The position numbers and the translations under genes were made by a program. The notes below the pieces were generated by a model that ran no database searches, was not told the DNA's origin, and saw nothing but the letters and a program-made list of their open reading frames with translations. 64,000 nucleotides of DNA from Haematobia irritans (Eukaryota > Arthropoda > Insecta > Diptera > Muscidae), in NCBI RefSeq assembly GCF_050003625.1, contig NC_134397.1:219976537-220040536 (forward strand). Direction: 5' to 3'. Below, piece by piece: positions 11,654 to 23,133 of the stretch; position 1 is the stretch's first letter, and every line of letters begins with the position of its first letter.

Positions 11654-12941
11654 ACAGGTTGGCTGATAAGTCCCCGGTCTGACACATAGATGGCGTCGCT
11701 AGTACTAAATGCATATTATTTTTATATAGTACCAACCTTCAAATGACTCGTGTCAAAATTTGACGTCTGTAGGTCAATTAGTTTGTGAGATAGAGCATTC
11801 TTAGTGAAGCAACTTTTGTTATTGTGAAAAAAATGGAAAAAAAGGAATTTCGTGTTTTGATAAAATACTGTTTTCTGAAGGGGAAAAAATACGGTGGAAG
11901 CAAAAACTTGGCTTGATAATGAGTTTCCGGACTTTGCCCCAGGGAAATCAACAATAATTGATTGGTATGCAAAATTCAAGCGTGGTGAAATGAGCACGGG
12001 GGACGGTGAACGCAGTGGACGCCCGAAAGAGGTGGTTACCGACGAAAACATCGGAAAAATCCACAAAATGATTTTGAATGACCGTAAAATGAAGTTGATC
12101 GAGATAGCAGAGGCCTTAAAGATAACAAAGGAACGTGTTGGTCATATCATTCATCAATATTTGGATATGCGGAAGCTCTGTGCAAAATGGGTGCCGCGCG
12201 AGCTCACATTTAACCAAAACAACAACGTGTTGATGATTCTGAGCGGTGTTTGCAGTTGTTAACTCGTAATACACCCGAGTTTTTCCATGTGATAATGGAT
12301 GAAACATGGCTCCTGAGTCAAATCGACACTCCTGAGTCAAATCGACAGTCGGCTAAGTGGACAGCGACCGGTGAACCGTCTCCGAAGCGTGGAAAGACTC
12401 AAAAGTCCGCTGGCAAAGTAATGGCCTCTGTTTTTTGGGATGCGCATGGAATAATTTTTATCGATTATCTTGAGAAGGGAAAAAACCATCAACAGTGACT
12501 ATTATATGGCGTTATTGGAGCGTTTGAAGGTCGAAATCGCGGCAAAACGGCCCCATATGAAGAAGAAAAAAGTGTTGTTCCACCAAGACAACGCACCGTG
12601 CCACAAGTCATTGAGAACGATGGCAAAAATTCATGAATTGGGCTTCGAATTGCTTCCCCACCCACCGTATTTTCCAGATCTGGCCCCCAGCGACTTTTTC
12701 TTGTTCTCAGACCTCAAAAGGATGCTCGCAGGAAAAAAAATTGGCTGCAATGAAGAGGCGATCGCCGAAACTGAGGCCTATTTTGAGGCAAAACCGAAGG
12801 ACTACTACCAAAATGTTATCACAAAATTGGAAGGTCGTTATAATCGTTGCATCGCTCTTAAAGGGAACTGTGTTGAATAATAAAAACGAATTTTGACAAA
12901 AAAAATGTGTTTTTTTGTTAGACCGGAGACTTATCACCTGT
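11654..12941 (+). mobile_element. Himar1-like mariner, copy 1
   Basis: The left inverted repeat begins ACAGGTTGGCTGATAAGTCC after TA (11652-11653). The right repeat (12920-12941) reads GACCGGAGACTTATCACCTG then T, followed by TA (12942-12943). The right repeat has lost about five bases compared with the left and with copy 2. Length is 1,288 bp, the usual size of Himar1. It sits in the F1 ~150-bp array at a TATATA target. It cannot be autonomous because its gene has three frameshifts. Confidence 0.95.
11833..12880 (+). pseudogene. Himar1-like mariner transposase, frameshifted
   Basis: Mariner transposases cut and paste the element into TA sites in the nucleus. An N-terminal helix-turn-helix region binds the inverted repeats and a DD34D domain cuts DNA. 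The start ATG at 11833 opens with MEKKEFRVLIKYC. The HTH part includes STIIDWYAKFKRGEMST. All three catalytic aspartates are still encoded: MDETW (12298), HQDNAPCH (12587) and PDLAPSD (12692). The second and third are 34 residues apart, as in mariners. The frame is broken by an extra base near 11880, a lost base near 12218 and an extra base near 12484. There is also an altered stretch after MDETWL, where CTGAGTCAAATCGACA is duplicated. Family length is 348 aa. Assignment to the irritans subfamily, Himar1 type, is from recognition of the protein. Confidence 0.94.
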
Positions 12942-12950
12942 TATATAAGC

Positions 12951-13641
12951 ATAGAAGGAATATGATCCCCCAAACCAGGGATGGAAAATGCAGTACTATT
13001 GTATTTTTTTCACTCTGATCAGTACGGCAGTACCCTCGCGAATGATTTAGTACCTCTTGTATATACAGTTTCGATTCCAAAATGAAACTCTTATATATGC
13101 AATATTTTTGAAATAAGAGTATGGAAAATACTTAAAATAAACTAAATTTTTCCCTGATGAGAGAAAATGAAATCTGATTTTTTTTTCTGACCAACAAAAA
13201 CATAATACCGTTAGTAATTTTTGCCGAAATGCCAGCATCATTCAAAATGAATTAGACAAACTCATGTTCATAGTATTTTCTTGTTGAATAAATCCCGAAA
13301 GTTAGTGAAAAGTACTTTTTCGCTCAAAAATGTTCCATCCCTACCCCAAACATGTTTCAAGAGCAAACTGTTATTGTTAGACGGTGAAATCACTAGATCA
13401 TCTCAGAATCACTGGATCGACTCAAAATTTCACCATGGACCAGAATATGGCTACTTTATGGGCTGAGATACAAATATTTCGATGTTTCTATGGTGCAATA
13501 AAAATATGTCAGTGTGGATGCAGTGAAGAAAACCATTACACGAAAAAAAGGGGGGGACAAACATGTCACATATTCCCCATCTAAAAATAATAGTTTGCTG
13601 TTGAAATATGTTTTGAGGTGATCCTATTCCTTCTCTGGGTG
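12951..13641. mobile_element. MITE H3, disrupted
   Basis: The left end ATAGAAGGAATATGATC and right end GATCCTATTCCTTCTCTGGG match the arms of H1 and H2. TATAAGC is at 12944-12950 and 13642-13648, a likely 7-bp target duplication. The interior differs from H1/H2: a hAT-type MITE lies at 12976-13343, and 13378-13490 resembles the tail of F (GGATCGACTCAAAATTTCACC, ATATTTCGATG). It abuts Himar1 copy 1. Confidence 0.65.
12976..13343. mobile_element. hAT-type MITE with 8-bp target duplication
   Basis: 368 bp with ends CAGGGATGGAAAATG and, in inverse, TAGGGATGGAACATT. CCCCAAAC is exactly duplicated at 12968-12975 and 13344-13351. An 8-bp duplication and short CAGGG-type ends are typical of hAT elements. 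The host is the left arm of H3, which reads through as CAAACATGTTTCAAGAGC. No protein is encoded. Confidence 0.88.
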
Positions 13642-14020
13642 TATAAGCCGACCCTCCGATTTGGGATCCTCAGCGACACTTCAATTGTTATCCAATTTGG
13701 CTGAAATCGAAAAGTATTTTAGATGTAGATGTACTGAATGCTGAATGTGCTATGTATTAGTCCATGATTTGGTGTAGACTCCATATGGACCGATCTCTCG
13801 ATTTGACTTCGTGGACTTTCAGAAACCGAAATCTTTATCCGATTTACCTGAAAGTGGTCACTTCGGGGTATTTTAAACTTTAAATTTAAATTCTAACAGC
13901 CGATCATTTGAATCGATCTGTTTGAGAGAGTATCTGCCATCAAATCCGGCTGAAATTCTACACGTTTCCAACTAATTCGATAAATCGAAGAGATTTCAAA
14001 GGAAATATTAAAACAAAAGT
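13642..14020 (+). repeat. Dispersed repeat fragment M, F-related
   Basis: Contains TATGGACCGATCTCTCG, ATCCGATTTACCTGAAA and ATCCGGCTGAAATTC, phrasing like the F ~150-bp units but diverged. The left junction TATAAGCCGACCCTC follows directly on the F1 sequence (CTATATATA) once Himar1 and H3 are removed, so it was probably continuous with F1. The CCGACATCAAAC string near 26410 is similar. Confidence 0.5.
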
Positions 14021-15641
14021 TTTTTAATTTAATTTGATAAAATTCAATTTCATAAAATTAAATTCCTTCTTAACCTATTGTAAACACAAAATAAATGAAA
14101 TACATACATATGTATACATCTGAAAATAAACGAATAAGATTGCTTTTATGCTAGACTCCAATATCCCAGTGCGTATCATCAAACAAGGAGTCGTTGTGAT
14201 TGCAGTGAGTTAGTGAGTGAGTACCATGGGGGTACGTACACCAATGACTGCTTACTTTGGTTAAAAGGAAATGTCGGAAATTAGATTTTTCCTAAATGCT
14301 AAAGATGATGATGATATTTTACTTTTGCTGGTTTCGATTGTGTGTGTGTGTGAGAGAGTTAGTGCCATGTGGTGAAGAAAAGAGCATGGAAATATTGTGA
14401 GACTATACAAACACAGCATAAAATGAAAATTTATGGTTTAATAAATTTCCGATACTTGTCTTTGGTGTTATTGACACTTAACAGCAATTTTTCGATTTTT
14501 TTCTGATAGAGAATATTTCCCTAGTTGAACAACAAAATTTTTTTGTTTGCATAACTTCTAACCCCCTCTCCCAGCCCAGATCCTACGATGGTAAGTTGGC
14601 ACTCCTAGAATTTGCTTTCTTGCCAATTTGCTTGATGTTATTAGTAGGTATTGTCATTGATTTTCTATCTGTTTTTGATTTGCTCCCTATCGTAATAATT
14701 TAACTTCAAAACCGTCTGTCATCTATTGAACTCTTTGTTTTTGCTCTCAAACAGTAGGCATATAATGTGCAGGATAATGATGACTATGATGATGATGGTA
14801 GCTTTTGGGTAACTACTACTGCTCACCATGATATTGTCATCTTTTGTCCTTTGGATTTGCATTATGAATATGACAGGTGAATGGGATTTTACCTTAGGAA
14901 CTGTGATTGAGTTATGGGAAGAAAAAAATTTCAATGTCATAGATGTAGACGATGTAGGATAAATAGTAGAGATCTGTATACCAAGAAAACAAGTAAACAG
15001 TTTAAGGGAACAAATGAACTATTCCGTGTAGAAATTTAACTAAATTGTACTGCATTTGTTTGAGATTTCCACAATGAAAAGAAAATCTTGCTATACTTTC
15101 AAATAGCAATTCACTAAACTAAAATAAAGAAAATCATTGGCACTGAATTATTACCATAATTACTGGGCGTTAATATTTCATTCTTACTAGTTTTATGAAT
15201 CGTACGATTTTATTTCTACTGGAATTTGATATAGTTACCAAATTTTTTAGACATACTTTGCCTTGCATCTCTTAGGGTATATATAGCCATGTATATCAAT
15301 GTGTTTTACTTACTTGACGTTTTGCGTTAAAAACTAATGTGATAAACATACCTAAAAAAAGAAAAAAAGTAAAAAACGTGAATTAGTAGGGTTATTCTTT
15401 TCGAACAAAAAAAATAAAATTATATTAATCTCGGCTGTTTGAACCAGTCACTAATATTATATGGCCATGTGAAGGCCGAAACCGAAAACTTCCTTGTGAG
15501 CTGAATATATCGCGAGAATGAATGCAACACATGTTGAAATATGAAATGAGGACTATGTTAAAGCCAGCGAAGATCTCAAAAATTGCCAGAGCACACCGAT
15601 GCACACAAAAAAAATCCAAGGAGTTGCTTCGTTTGTACCAA
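14021..15641. other. Unique DNA with simple repeats
   Basis: (TG)n at about 14338-14352 and (GAT)n tracts near 14304 and 14785. The stretch 15160-15300 resembles the left part of J. No coding signature; the open frames (64-73 codons) are short and motif-free. Confidence 0.45.
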
Positions 15642-15891
15642 CACGCAGAGAAGGAATGTGATCACCTCAAACATGTTTCAATAGCAAAATGTTATTTTTG
15701 TATGGTGACCATGTAACATGTTTGTCATTAAAATGTTATTTTCTCGTCAAATATAACCTGCTAGCCGAAATCAGATACATGATTTCCGAGGAAATAACAT
15801 GGTTGCGAAAACCATGTTAAATGGTCACCACCCAAAAATAACATTTTGCTCTTAAAACATGTTTGAGGTGATCATATTCCTTCTCTGGGTG
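15642..15891. mobile_element. MITE H1
   Basis: 250 bp made mostly of two ~79-bp inverted arms. The left arm starts CACGCAGAGAAGGAATGTG; the right arm ends ATATTCCTTCTCTGGGTG. The arms agree at nearly every base over AGCAAAATGTTATTTT and GGTGACCAT. The ~90-bp loop has AACCTGCTAGCCGAAATC. No coding capacity. Confidence 0.88.
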
Positions 15892-15984
15892 AAAGTAACA
15901 AGTTAGGAATTTATTTTTCTCCTATGAGAAGCCATTCCAAATTGATCAGTTTACAAACAAATGAAATAAAGGCTTTCGAAGAGG

Positions 15985-16160
15985 TCAGCTGAAAATCTGT
16001 ACCTTCGAGTAGCCACCAGAACTCAAGCGCCACCGATGGTAACGGTATGGACGTCCGATCGGTCGCTTCCCACTCTTAGTCATCGACCGTGGGGTCCAAA
16101 AAAAAAACGAAAATTATCGGGAATATGTCCTAAAGTATTGACGCAGACCAATATGCCTTA
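15985..16160 (+). pseudogene. Tc1/mariner transposase relic, family K fragment
   Basis: CAGAACTCAAGCGCCACCG, followed by text that reads in broken frames like the central catalytic part of K (NGNG, then VFIDRG and EYVLK-like residues), parallels 58325-58505 and the reverse of 24500-24630. Too short and damaged to place catalytic residues. Adjacent to the head of F2. Confidence 0.5.
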
Positions 16161-16487
16161 GCACCATCGAACTCAGTACAATTCAACTAAGTATAGCGTG
16201 AAATGAGTTTTGAGCCTGAGACGGAGTAAGATTGGTTCAAAAAAAAAAAAGAAAAAGTATATACGGCCGTAAGTTCGGCCAGGCCGGAGCTTACGTTCCC
16301 TCCACCATGGATTGCGTAGAAACTTCTACTGAAGACTGGCATCCACAATAGAATTACTTGGGTTGCGATAACACTTGCCGATGGCAAGGTATCTTAAAAC
16401 TTCCTAACTTCCCAAAATTTCAAGATAGTCCATACGTGGTATATATTAAACTAAACAAGGCTGATTAAATACGTATATAAATAATAA

Positions 16488-17770
16488 AGTTTGAAAAAAT
16501 TTACTATAGAAATAAAATTTTGACAAAAGTTTCTATAGAAATAAAATGTTGACAACATTTTCTGTAGAAGTAAAATTTGGACAAAATTTCTTTAGAAATA
16601 AAATTTTCACAAAATTTTGTATAGAAATAAAATTTTGACAAAATTTTCTATAGAAATAATATTTCGACAAAATTTTTCTATAGAAATAAAATTTTGACAA
16701 AATTTTCTATAGAAATAAAATTTTGACAAAATTTTCTATAGAAATAAAATTTGGACAAAATTTTCTATAGAAATAAAATTTTGACAAAATTTTCTATAGA
16801 AATAAAATTTTGACAAAATTTTCTATAGAAATAAAATTTTGACAAAATTTTCTATAGAAATAAAATTTTGACAAAATTTTCTATAGAAATAAAATTTTGA
16901 CAAAATGTTCTATAGAAATAAAATTTGACAACATTTTCTATAGGAATAAAATTTTGACAAAATTTTCTATAGAAATAAAATTTTGACAAAATTTTCTATA
17001 GAAATAAAATTTTGACAAAATTTTCCATAGAAATAAAATTTTCTATAGAAATAAAATTTTGACAAAATGTTCTATAGAAATAAAATTTGACAACATTTTC
17101 TATAGAAATAAAATTTTTACAAAATTTTCTATAGAAATAAAATTTTGACAAAATTTTCCATAGAAATAAAATTTTCTATAGAAATAAAATTTTGACAAAA
17201 TTTTCTATAGAAATAAAATTTTGACAAAATTTTCTATGGAAATAACATTTTGACAAAATTTTTGTATAGAAATAAAATTTTGACAAAATTTTTTATAGAA
17301 ATAAAATTTTGACAAAATTTTCTATAGTAATAAAATTTTGACAAAATGTTCCATAGAAATAAAATTTTCTATAGAAATACAATTTTGACAACATTTTCTA
17401 TGGAAATAAAATGTTGATAAAATTTTCTATGGAAATAACATTATGACAAAATTTTCTATGGAAATAAAATTTTGACATAATTTTCAATAGAAATAAAATT
17501 TTTACAAAATTTTCAATAGAAATAAAATGTTGACAAAATTTTCTACAGAAATAAAATTTTGACAAAATTTGCTATAGAAATAAAATTTGGACAAAATTTT
17601 CTACAGAAACAAAATTTGGACAAAATTTTATATTGAAATAAAATTTTGACAAAATTTTCTATAGAAATAAAATTTTGCCAAAATTTTCTATAGACATAAA
17701 ATTTGACAAAATTTTCTATAGGAATAAAATTTTGACAAAATTTTCTATAGAAATAAAATTGACAAAATTT
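16488..17770 (+). repeat. Homogeneous 30-bp minisatellite inside F2
   Basis: About 42 monomers in forward orientation, many identical over consecutive units (16680-16910), which suggests recent expansion. A few shorter units skip straight to TTTTCTATAGAAATAAAA (near 17040, 17170 and 17360). Confidence 0.97.
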
Positions 17771-17789
17771 TGGTAGATTATTTTTGGCT

Positions 17790-18900
17790 CGAGTGGCAAC
17801 GATGATTATGAACCGATATTGACCAATTTTTGTGTGATTGGGGATGGGCTATATATAACTATAGATCGATAGGGACTAATTTTGACATGGTTATTAGCGG
17901 CCATATACTAACAGCACGTACAAAATTTTAACTGGATCGGATGAATTTTGCTCCTGCAAGAGGATCCGTAAACCAAATCTGGGGATCGATTTATATGGGG
18001 GCTACATATAATTATGGACCGATATGGACCAATTTTTGCATAGTTGTTAGAGACCATATACTTACACCATGTACCAGATCGGATGAAATATGCTACTCTT
18101 AGAGGATCCGCAAACCAAAACTGGGGATCGATTTATATGGGGGCTATATATAATTATGGACAGATATGAACCATTTCTGGCATGGTTGTTAGAGACCATA
18201 TACTAACACCACGTACCAAATTTCAACCGGATCGGATGAATTTTGCTCCTGCCAGAGGCTCCGGAGGTCAAATCTGCGGATCGGTTTATATGGGGGCTAT
18301 ATATAATTATGGACCAATATGGACCAATTTTTGCATGGTTATTAGAGACCATATACTTACACCATGTACCAAATTTCAGCCGGATCGGATGAATTTTGCT
18401 CCTCTAAGAGGCTCCGGAGATCAAATCTGGGGATCTTTTTATATGAGGGCTATATATAATTATGGTCCGATATGGACCAATTTTTGCATGGTTATTAGAG
18501 ACCATATACTAATACCATGTACCAAATTTCAACCGGATCGGATGAATTTTGCTCCTGCAAGAGGCTCCGGAGGTCAAATCTGGTGATGGGGGCTATATAC
18601 AATCATGGACCGATGTGGACCAATTTTTACATGGTCATTAGAGACCATATACTAACACCATATACCAAATTTCTGCCGGATCGGATGAAATTTGCTTCGC
18701 AAGCCAAATCGGGGGATTGGTTTATATGGGGGCTATATGTAATTATGGACCGATGTGGACCAATTTGTGCATGATTGTGAGATACCATGTACTTACACCA
18801 TGTACCAAATTTTGCTTCTCTTAGAGCAATCGCAAGCCAAATTTTGCGGTCTGTCTATATGGGGGCTATACGTAAAAGTGGACCGATATGGCCCATTTGC
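17790..18900 (+). repeat. Tandem ~150-bp units of F2
   Basis: Seven or more units with CCGATATGGACCAATTTTTG and TTAGAGACCATATACT. Unit starts near 18018, 18160, 18314, 18467, 18609 and 18750. An open frame at 18182-18586 arises only from the repeat. Confidence 0.92.
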
Positions 18901-19214
18901 AATACCATCCGACCTACATCAATAACAACTACTTGTGCCAAGTTTCAAGTAATAGCTTGTTTCCTTCGGCAGTTAGACGGACGTACGGACAAGCTCAGGT
19001 CGACTCAGAATTCCACCACGACCCAGAATATATATACTTTATAGGGTCGTAGAGCAATATTTCGATGTGTTACAAACGGAATGACAAAATTAATATACCC
19101 CCATCCTATGGTGGAGGGTATAAAAATATTACATCGTTGCAAAAATTTCTCTTTAATAGTATACTACATAAGGTAACCGTTGAGCCTTGGTAACTCTCCA
19201 GGTTATTTGAATAT

Positions 19215-19360
19215 ATTCATAGTTGCCGAAATCAGATACATAATTTTCAAGAACATAACTTGATTGCTACAAACATGTTGCCTATTCCCCATTCTAAAAT
19301 AACATGTGGCTCTTCAAACATGTTTGTTATGATCATAGTCCTTCTCTTGATGTGGTGGAA
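19215..19360. mobile_element. Diverged half of MITE H (H4)
   Basis: GCCGAAATCAGATACATAAT, AAAATAACATGTGGCTCTTC and CATAGTCCTTCTCTTGATG follow the loop and right arm of H1 in order. The left arm is not recognisable. Confidence 0.55.
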
Positions 19361-19531
19361 AGATCTCATTAGATCTCACCCTACCAGTGATCTTTTGACG
19401 ATCATAGTGATTTTTGCCGTTGTTGCTGCTGACTGTTTAGAAAATATATCTAAAGACAAAATATGCAATATGACATTAAGAGAATAAGTAAGTGTTTTAT
19501 TAATTTTGGCTGATATACCCAATAAAGCCTG

Positions 19532-19783
19532 CACACAGAGAAGGAATATGATCACCTCAAACAAGTTTCAAGAGCAAAATGTTAGTTTTGTATGTTGACC
19601 ATGTAACATGTTTGTCATTAAAATGTTATTTTCTCGTCAAATATAACCTGCTTGCCGAAATCAGATACATGATTTCCGAGAAAATAAAATGTTTGTGAAA
19701 ACCATGTTACATGGTCACCACCCAAAAATAACATTTTGCTCTTAAAACATATTTGAGGTGATCATATTCCTTCTCTGGGTGTG
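19532..19783. mobile_element. MITE H2
   Basis: A near-identical copy of H1, 252 bp: left end CACACAGAGAAGGAATATG, right end ATTCCTTCTCTGGGTGTG, with loop AACCTGCTTGCCGAAATC. Confidence 0.88.
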
Positions 19784-21419
19784 TACACATCTCATGGCCA
19801 TTCACATTATTAGTCTCATTTCTTATTAAAGCAACAACATCTTTCTTCTCCTCAATGAAGGTCACTTGATGAAACCACAGCCTGCTTGGCAGCAACCTCA
19901 ATTAAAAGGTAAACAAGAAATATTTTCAATATTTGCTCATATCATGTTTTTTGGTTTATTGCTATATTCTCAGATGACTACATCATGATATGGAAAGTTT
20001 TCCTGTTTTTTTTTCCTTCTCCACAATTATGGTCGTTTCTTCCGGAATTCAATTGCAAAAGCAAATAGAGAATTTCCTTCCTTCTCAGTTCGAATGTATC
20101 GACATTAGACCATAATTGGAAATTTCCATAGTCCACAATGTTGCAGGGAATGCTAGAGCAACTAACCTCACTTAAATGAAGGGGGGAAAACCCCAAGCAG
20201 ATTGAAGTTTAAAAGTCTCTGAGTTCTTTCTCAATCGAACTGTCTATGGTAACCCCTTGGATAAGTGACTCTATTGTCGTAGAACAAAAAAAAAAACGAC
20301 AAATGTCCATAACTATGGGATTATTGTTCTGTCTTTGGTGAAGATGATGTGCGGACATTCATTTGGTTCACTATCAATGTTGCCTCCAATTTGTTGGCCA
20401 AATGTGCCAAGTTAAGGATAATTGATGCCTAGGCTCATTCATAATCACTGAGTGAGATGGTTAGTACCATACCATGGTGCAGAGAATAAAACAACCTAAC
20501 CAAAGGACAATTTAAAGGTATGTCCACACTTTGGCCAAGGTATTACCATAGGTGTAGGCCATAAGGGAATGGAGGCAAATACCAGTTAACACTATGCCTG
20601 ATTTAACTTCTATATGGCTATGACATTTGTCCACTTATTGTGTCTGGTCATTCACATTCCTATTTTTAGTTTGAGGATACATCAGCAGCCACCATTTGGC
20701 TCTCTCATGCCCCTTAAAATCGATGAATAGTCGTCCAAAGTGTTGAATTTTACATGACACAAAACATTGTGTAGACAAAACCTTGGCATGTTCAGGGATT
20801 TCGATGTGTTCTAGCTCTCTACCAACTACCTTCAGAAGTGTATGACTATGGCAAGTGACAAAGATTGCCAGTAGCACCAACAGATCTTCTCTACACAAGG
20901 ATTAAAACATACTCCCCTCCCCCTCTCACAAATATTTCCAAAAATTCAAATCATAAGGTTGTAAGCATTTGGTTTGGTTCATTCTTCTGTGGCCACCACG
21001 TGTTAATACATGGTGGGATATTCCACCAAGTGGAAGGGTATATGGATGACACTCCCATTAGTTAACTCGGTCTAATGAAAGAAATTTAGGATTTATCGAA
21101 ATGCTTACTAAACAAAAATTCTTTCACCACACTGTAAATTATAATTTATGTCATAATGGTGGAGGGGGGATGGCGAAGGAAACCTAGGTGGAAAAAGATT
21201 AAAAACCAATTTCTTCTCTTTCGAAAATGGGACCATAAATTTCAAAAATTCATTGATCTCCCAATAAATTTAAAATTTTTTTTAAATGGTAAGAATCCAT
21301 ACAGCCTTTGGAAATGATTTAATGATTTGGGGTCGTTTAAAATCCATGGGAAATCGTTAATATTCCAAATTATAGGGTAGTTAATATGTCAGAAAGTAAA
21401 TCAAACTAGAGCGCTGAAT
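19784..21419. other. Unique DNA, one weak open frame
   Basis: No transposon homology. The complement of 20635-20898 is an 87-codon open frame without ATG, running from a TTG after TAA. It begins with a hydrophobic stretch (LLVLLAIFVTCHS) and is preceded by CCTTGTGTAG, which could be a splice acceptor. I do not recognise the peptide, and chance is a fair explanation. Confidence 0.35.
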
Positions 21420-21700
21420 TTTTTAATTTTGATAATTGTATTGCAAAAACTGATAGAAATAACATCAAGCTTTGTACCTTTAACACGAATAATGCCCGGA
21501 AAATCCTTCGCACACTGTACATCAGTGACTCCGCGGTAATTTGGCCAAATCCTGGCGAAGAGCCGTCTTCAGATGATTGGCAATTTGGTATTTTTTAGTG
21601 CCAACCTTAGACTTCAATATGCTGCCGGGGCAAAAGTCAAACGGATTAAGATTCGGAGACTTTAGTGGGCATTGTAGAAATTAGGCTTCAATGAAAGACG
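21420..21700 (-). pseudogene. Family K Tc1/mariner transposase, C-terminal part
   Basis: The reverse strand reads KSPNLNPFDFC followed by KVGTKKYQ and LRQDLAKLPRSH. This is the usual C-terminus of DDxD Tc1/mariner transposases, where the D of NPFDF is the last catalytic residue. Frames are broken by stops. The N-terminal half of the same relic is probably 24397-25010, separated by F3. The SPDLNPLDF-like signature suggests a maT-type relative, but the subfamily is not secure. Confidence 0.75.
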
Positions 21701-21906
21701 AGTTTTCTTTTCTGAGGAATGAAATTTTAGACAAACAACGTTTTCTTTTGAACCTAAAAAAATATTCTTTAAAGGCAAATAAAAAAGATTGGGGACAATC
21801 ATTGCAACGCTTTTTATACCCTCCACCATAGGATGGGGGGTATATTAACTTTGTCATTCCGATTGTAACACATTGAAATATTGCTCTAAGACCCCATAAA
21901 GTATAT

Positions 21907-23133
21907 AAAGGGTGATACGGTCAAAATTTGGTCAATATAAACTTGACGTATTTCTTTCAATTTTGCATTTAAAAAACCTGAACGCCCCTCATTTTGAAGG
22001 TGTGTGTGCGTAGAATGTTGCTCCTATTTTGATTTTGGAATTCACTCTTCAGTTGTCAAAATGCCGCCCAAGCAAGAAGAGCAGCGTATCAAAATTTTGC
22101 TCGCGCATCGCGAAAATCCGAGCTACTCGCACGCAAAGCTGGCAAAATCGCTAAAAGTTGCCAAATCAACCGTTACAAATGTTTGGGGAACGTTTGTCGA
22201 CAGCCAGGAAGTCTGGATCGGGGGAAATCGAAAACCGGAAGCCGCTGAGACGACAAAGAGAGTTGCCGGTAGTTTCAAGCGAAACCCTAACCTCTCTCTC
22301 TCCGAGATGCCGCAAATAAGCTGGGTGTATCGTCTACAACCGTGCATCGAGCCAAAAAACGAGCCGGACTATCGACTTTCAAGAAGGTAGTGACTCCAAA
22401 TCGCGATGATAAACAAAATACGACGGCCAAAGCGCGATCCCGGAAGCTGTACACGACGATGCTGACAAAGTTTGACTGCGTGGTAATGGACGACGAAACC
22501 TACGTCAAAGCCGACTACAAGCAGCTTCCGGGACAGGAGTTTTATACGGCAAAAGGAAGGGAAAGGTAGCAGATATTTTCAAGCACATAAAACTGTCAAA
22601 GTTCGCAAAGAAATATCTGGTTTGGCAAGCCATCTGTACCTGTGGCTTGAAAAGCAGCATTTTCATAGCTTCCGGGACTGTCAACCAAGAAATTTACGTG
22701 AAAGAGTGTTTGAATAAACGTCTGCTGCCTTTCCTGAAGAAACACGGTTGTTCCGTACTGTTTTGACCGGATTTGGCATCTTGCCAAACAACGTGCAGGT
22801 GGTTCCCAAGGACAAGAACCCTCCCAACACGCCAGAGCTCCGCCCAATTGAGAAATACTGGGCTATTGTCAAGCGGAACCTAAAGAAGACCAAAAAACTG
22901 CTAAGGACGAGCAGCAGTTCAAGGCAAACTGGCTTTCTGTGGCGAAGAAGGTGGACAAGGTGGCTGTACAAAATCTGATGGCAGGTGTCAAGCGCGAGGC
23001 CCTAACTGAATATTTTTCCTGAATTTTATTCTAATTGAACTTGAAAAAGAAATTTAATTTGATTTTTTAAAAAAACGATTTCACCGATTTACACGCGTTT
23101 TCCCTTGACCAAAATTTGACCGTATCACCCTTT
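21907..23133 (+). mobile_element. Tc1/mariner element L
   Basis: Inverted ends of 29 bp with one mismatch, beginning AAAGGGTGATACGGTCAAA and ending, in inverse, the same. It interrupts the F tail, which otherwise reads CCATAAAGTATATA then ATTCCGGGTCGTGG. The left flank is TATA; the right flank is GTA, so a TA duplication is possible but mutated on one side. It carries a damaged transposase gene. Confidence 0.9.
22061..23022 (+). pseudogene. Tc1/mariner transposase of element L, broken
   Basis: The ATG at 22061 opens with MPPKQEEQRIKILLAHREN, then a helix-turn-helix (HAKLAKSLKVAKSTVTNVW). The catalytic part has MDDETYVKADY (first Asp near 22490), PDLASC (second Asp at 22770) and NTPELRPIEKYW (Glu at 22850), so the third acidic residue is a Glu. 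The gene is damaged by a frameshift near 22310 and another near 22562, a TGA at 22764, and an apparent deletion between the second and third acidic residues, so their spacing cannot be read. The end is ALTEYFS and stop at 23022. It belongs to the Tc1/mariner superfamily; the subfamily is undetermined. Confidence 0.88.

Larger units (their letters stand above)
16254..19126 (+). mobile_element. Composite repeat F2, most complete copy
   Basis: Order: head (AAGTATATACGGCCGTAAG, GGCCAGGCCGGAGC, TTACTTGGGTTGCG); minisatellite 16488-17770; anchor GGTAGATTATTTTTGGCTCG; ~150-bp units to about 18900; tail with GTACGGACAAGCTCAGG, ATATTTCGATGTG and a terminal hairpin (ATACCCCCATCCTATGG, then TGGAGGGTATAAAAA). 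The head follows an A-rich run. There is no gene. The hairpin tail and the accompanying ACGGAC motif are shared with G. The class is uncertain; a large non-autonomous DNA or Helitron-like element is possible. Confidence 0.85.

Noticed and set aside
11722..12066. Open frames opposite the mariner transposases (also 47184-47582, 12116-12340 and 22681-22971)
   Set aside because: They are antisense shadows of the transposase genes.
16488..17770. Regular 30-bp repeats suggesting a CRISPR array
   Set aside because: There are no unique spacers; repeats are head to tail and the context is a fly genome full of transposons.
18182..18586. 134-codon open frame across the F2 ~150-bp units (and similar at 11093-11689 and 23067-23474)
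   Set aside because: The translation simply repeats with each DNA unit and is interrupted in sister copies; no protein family is recognisable.
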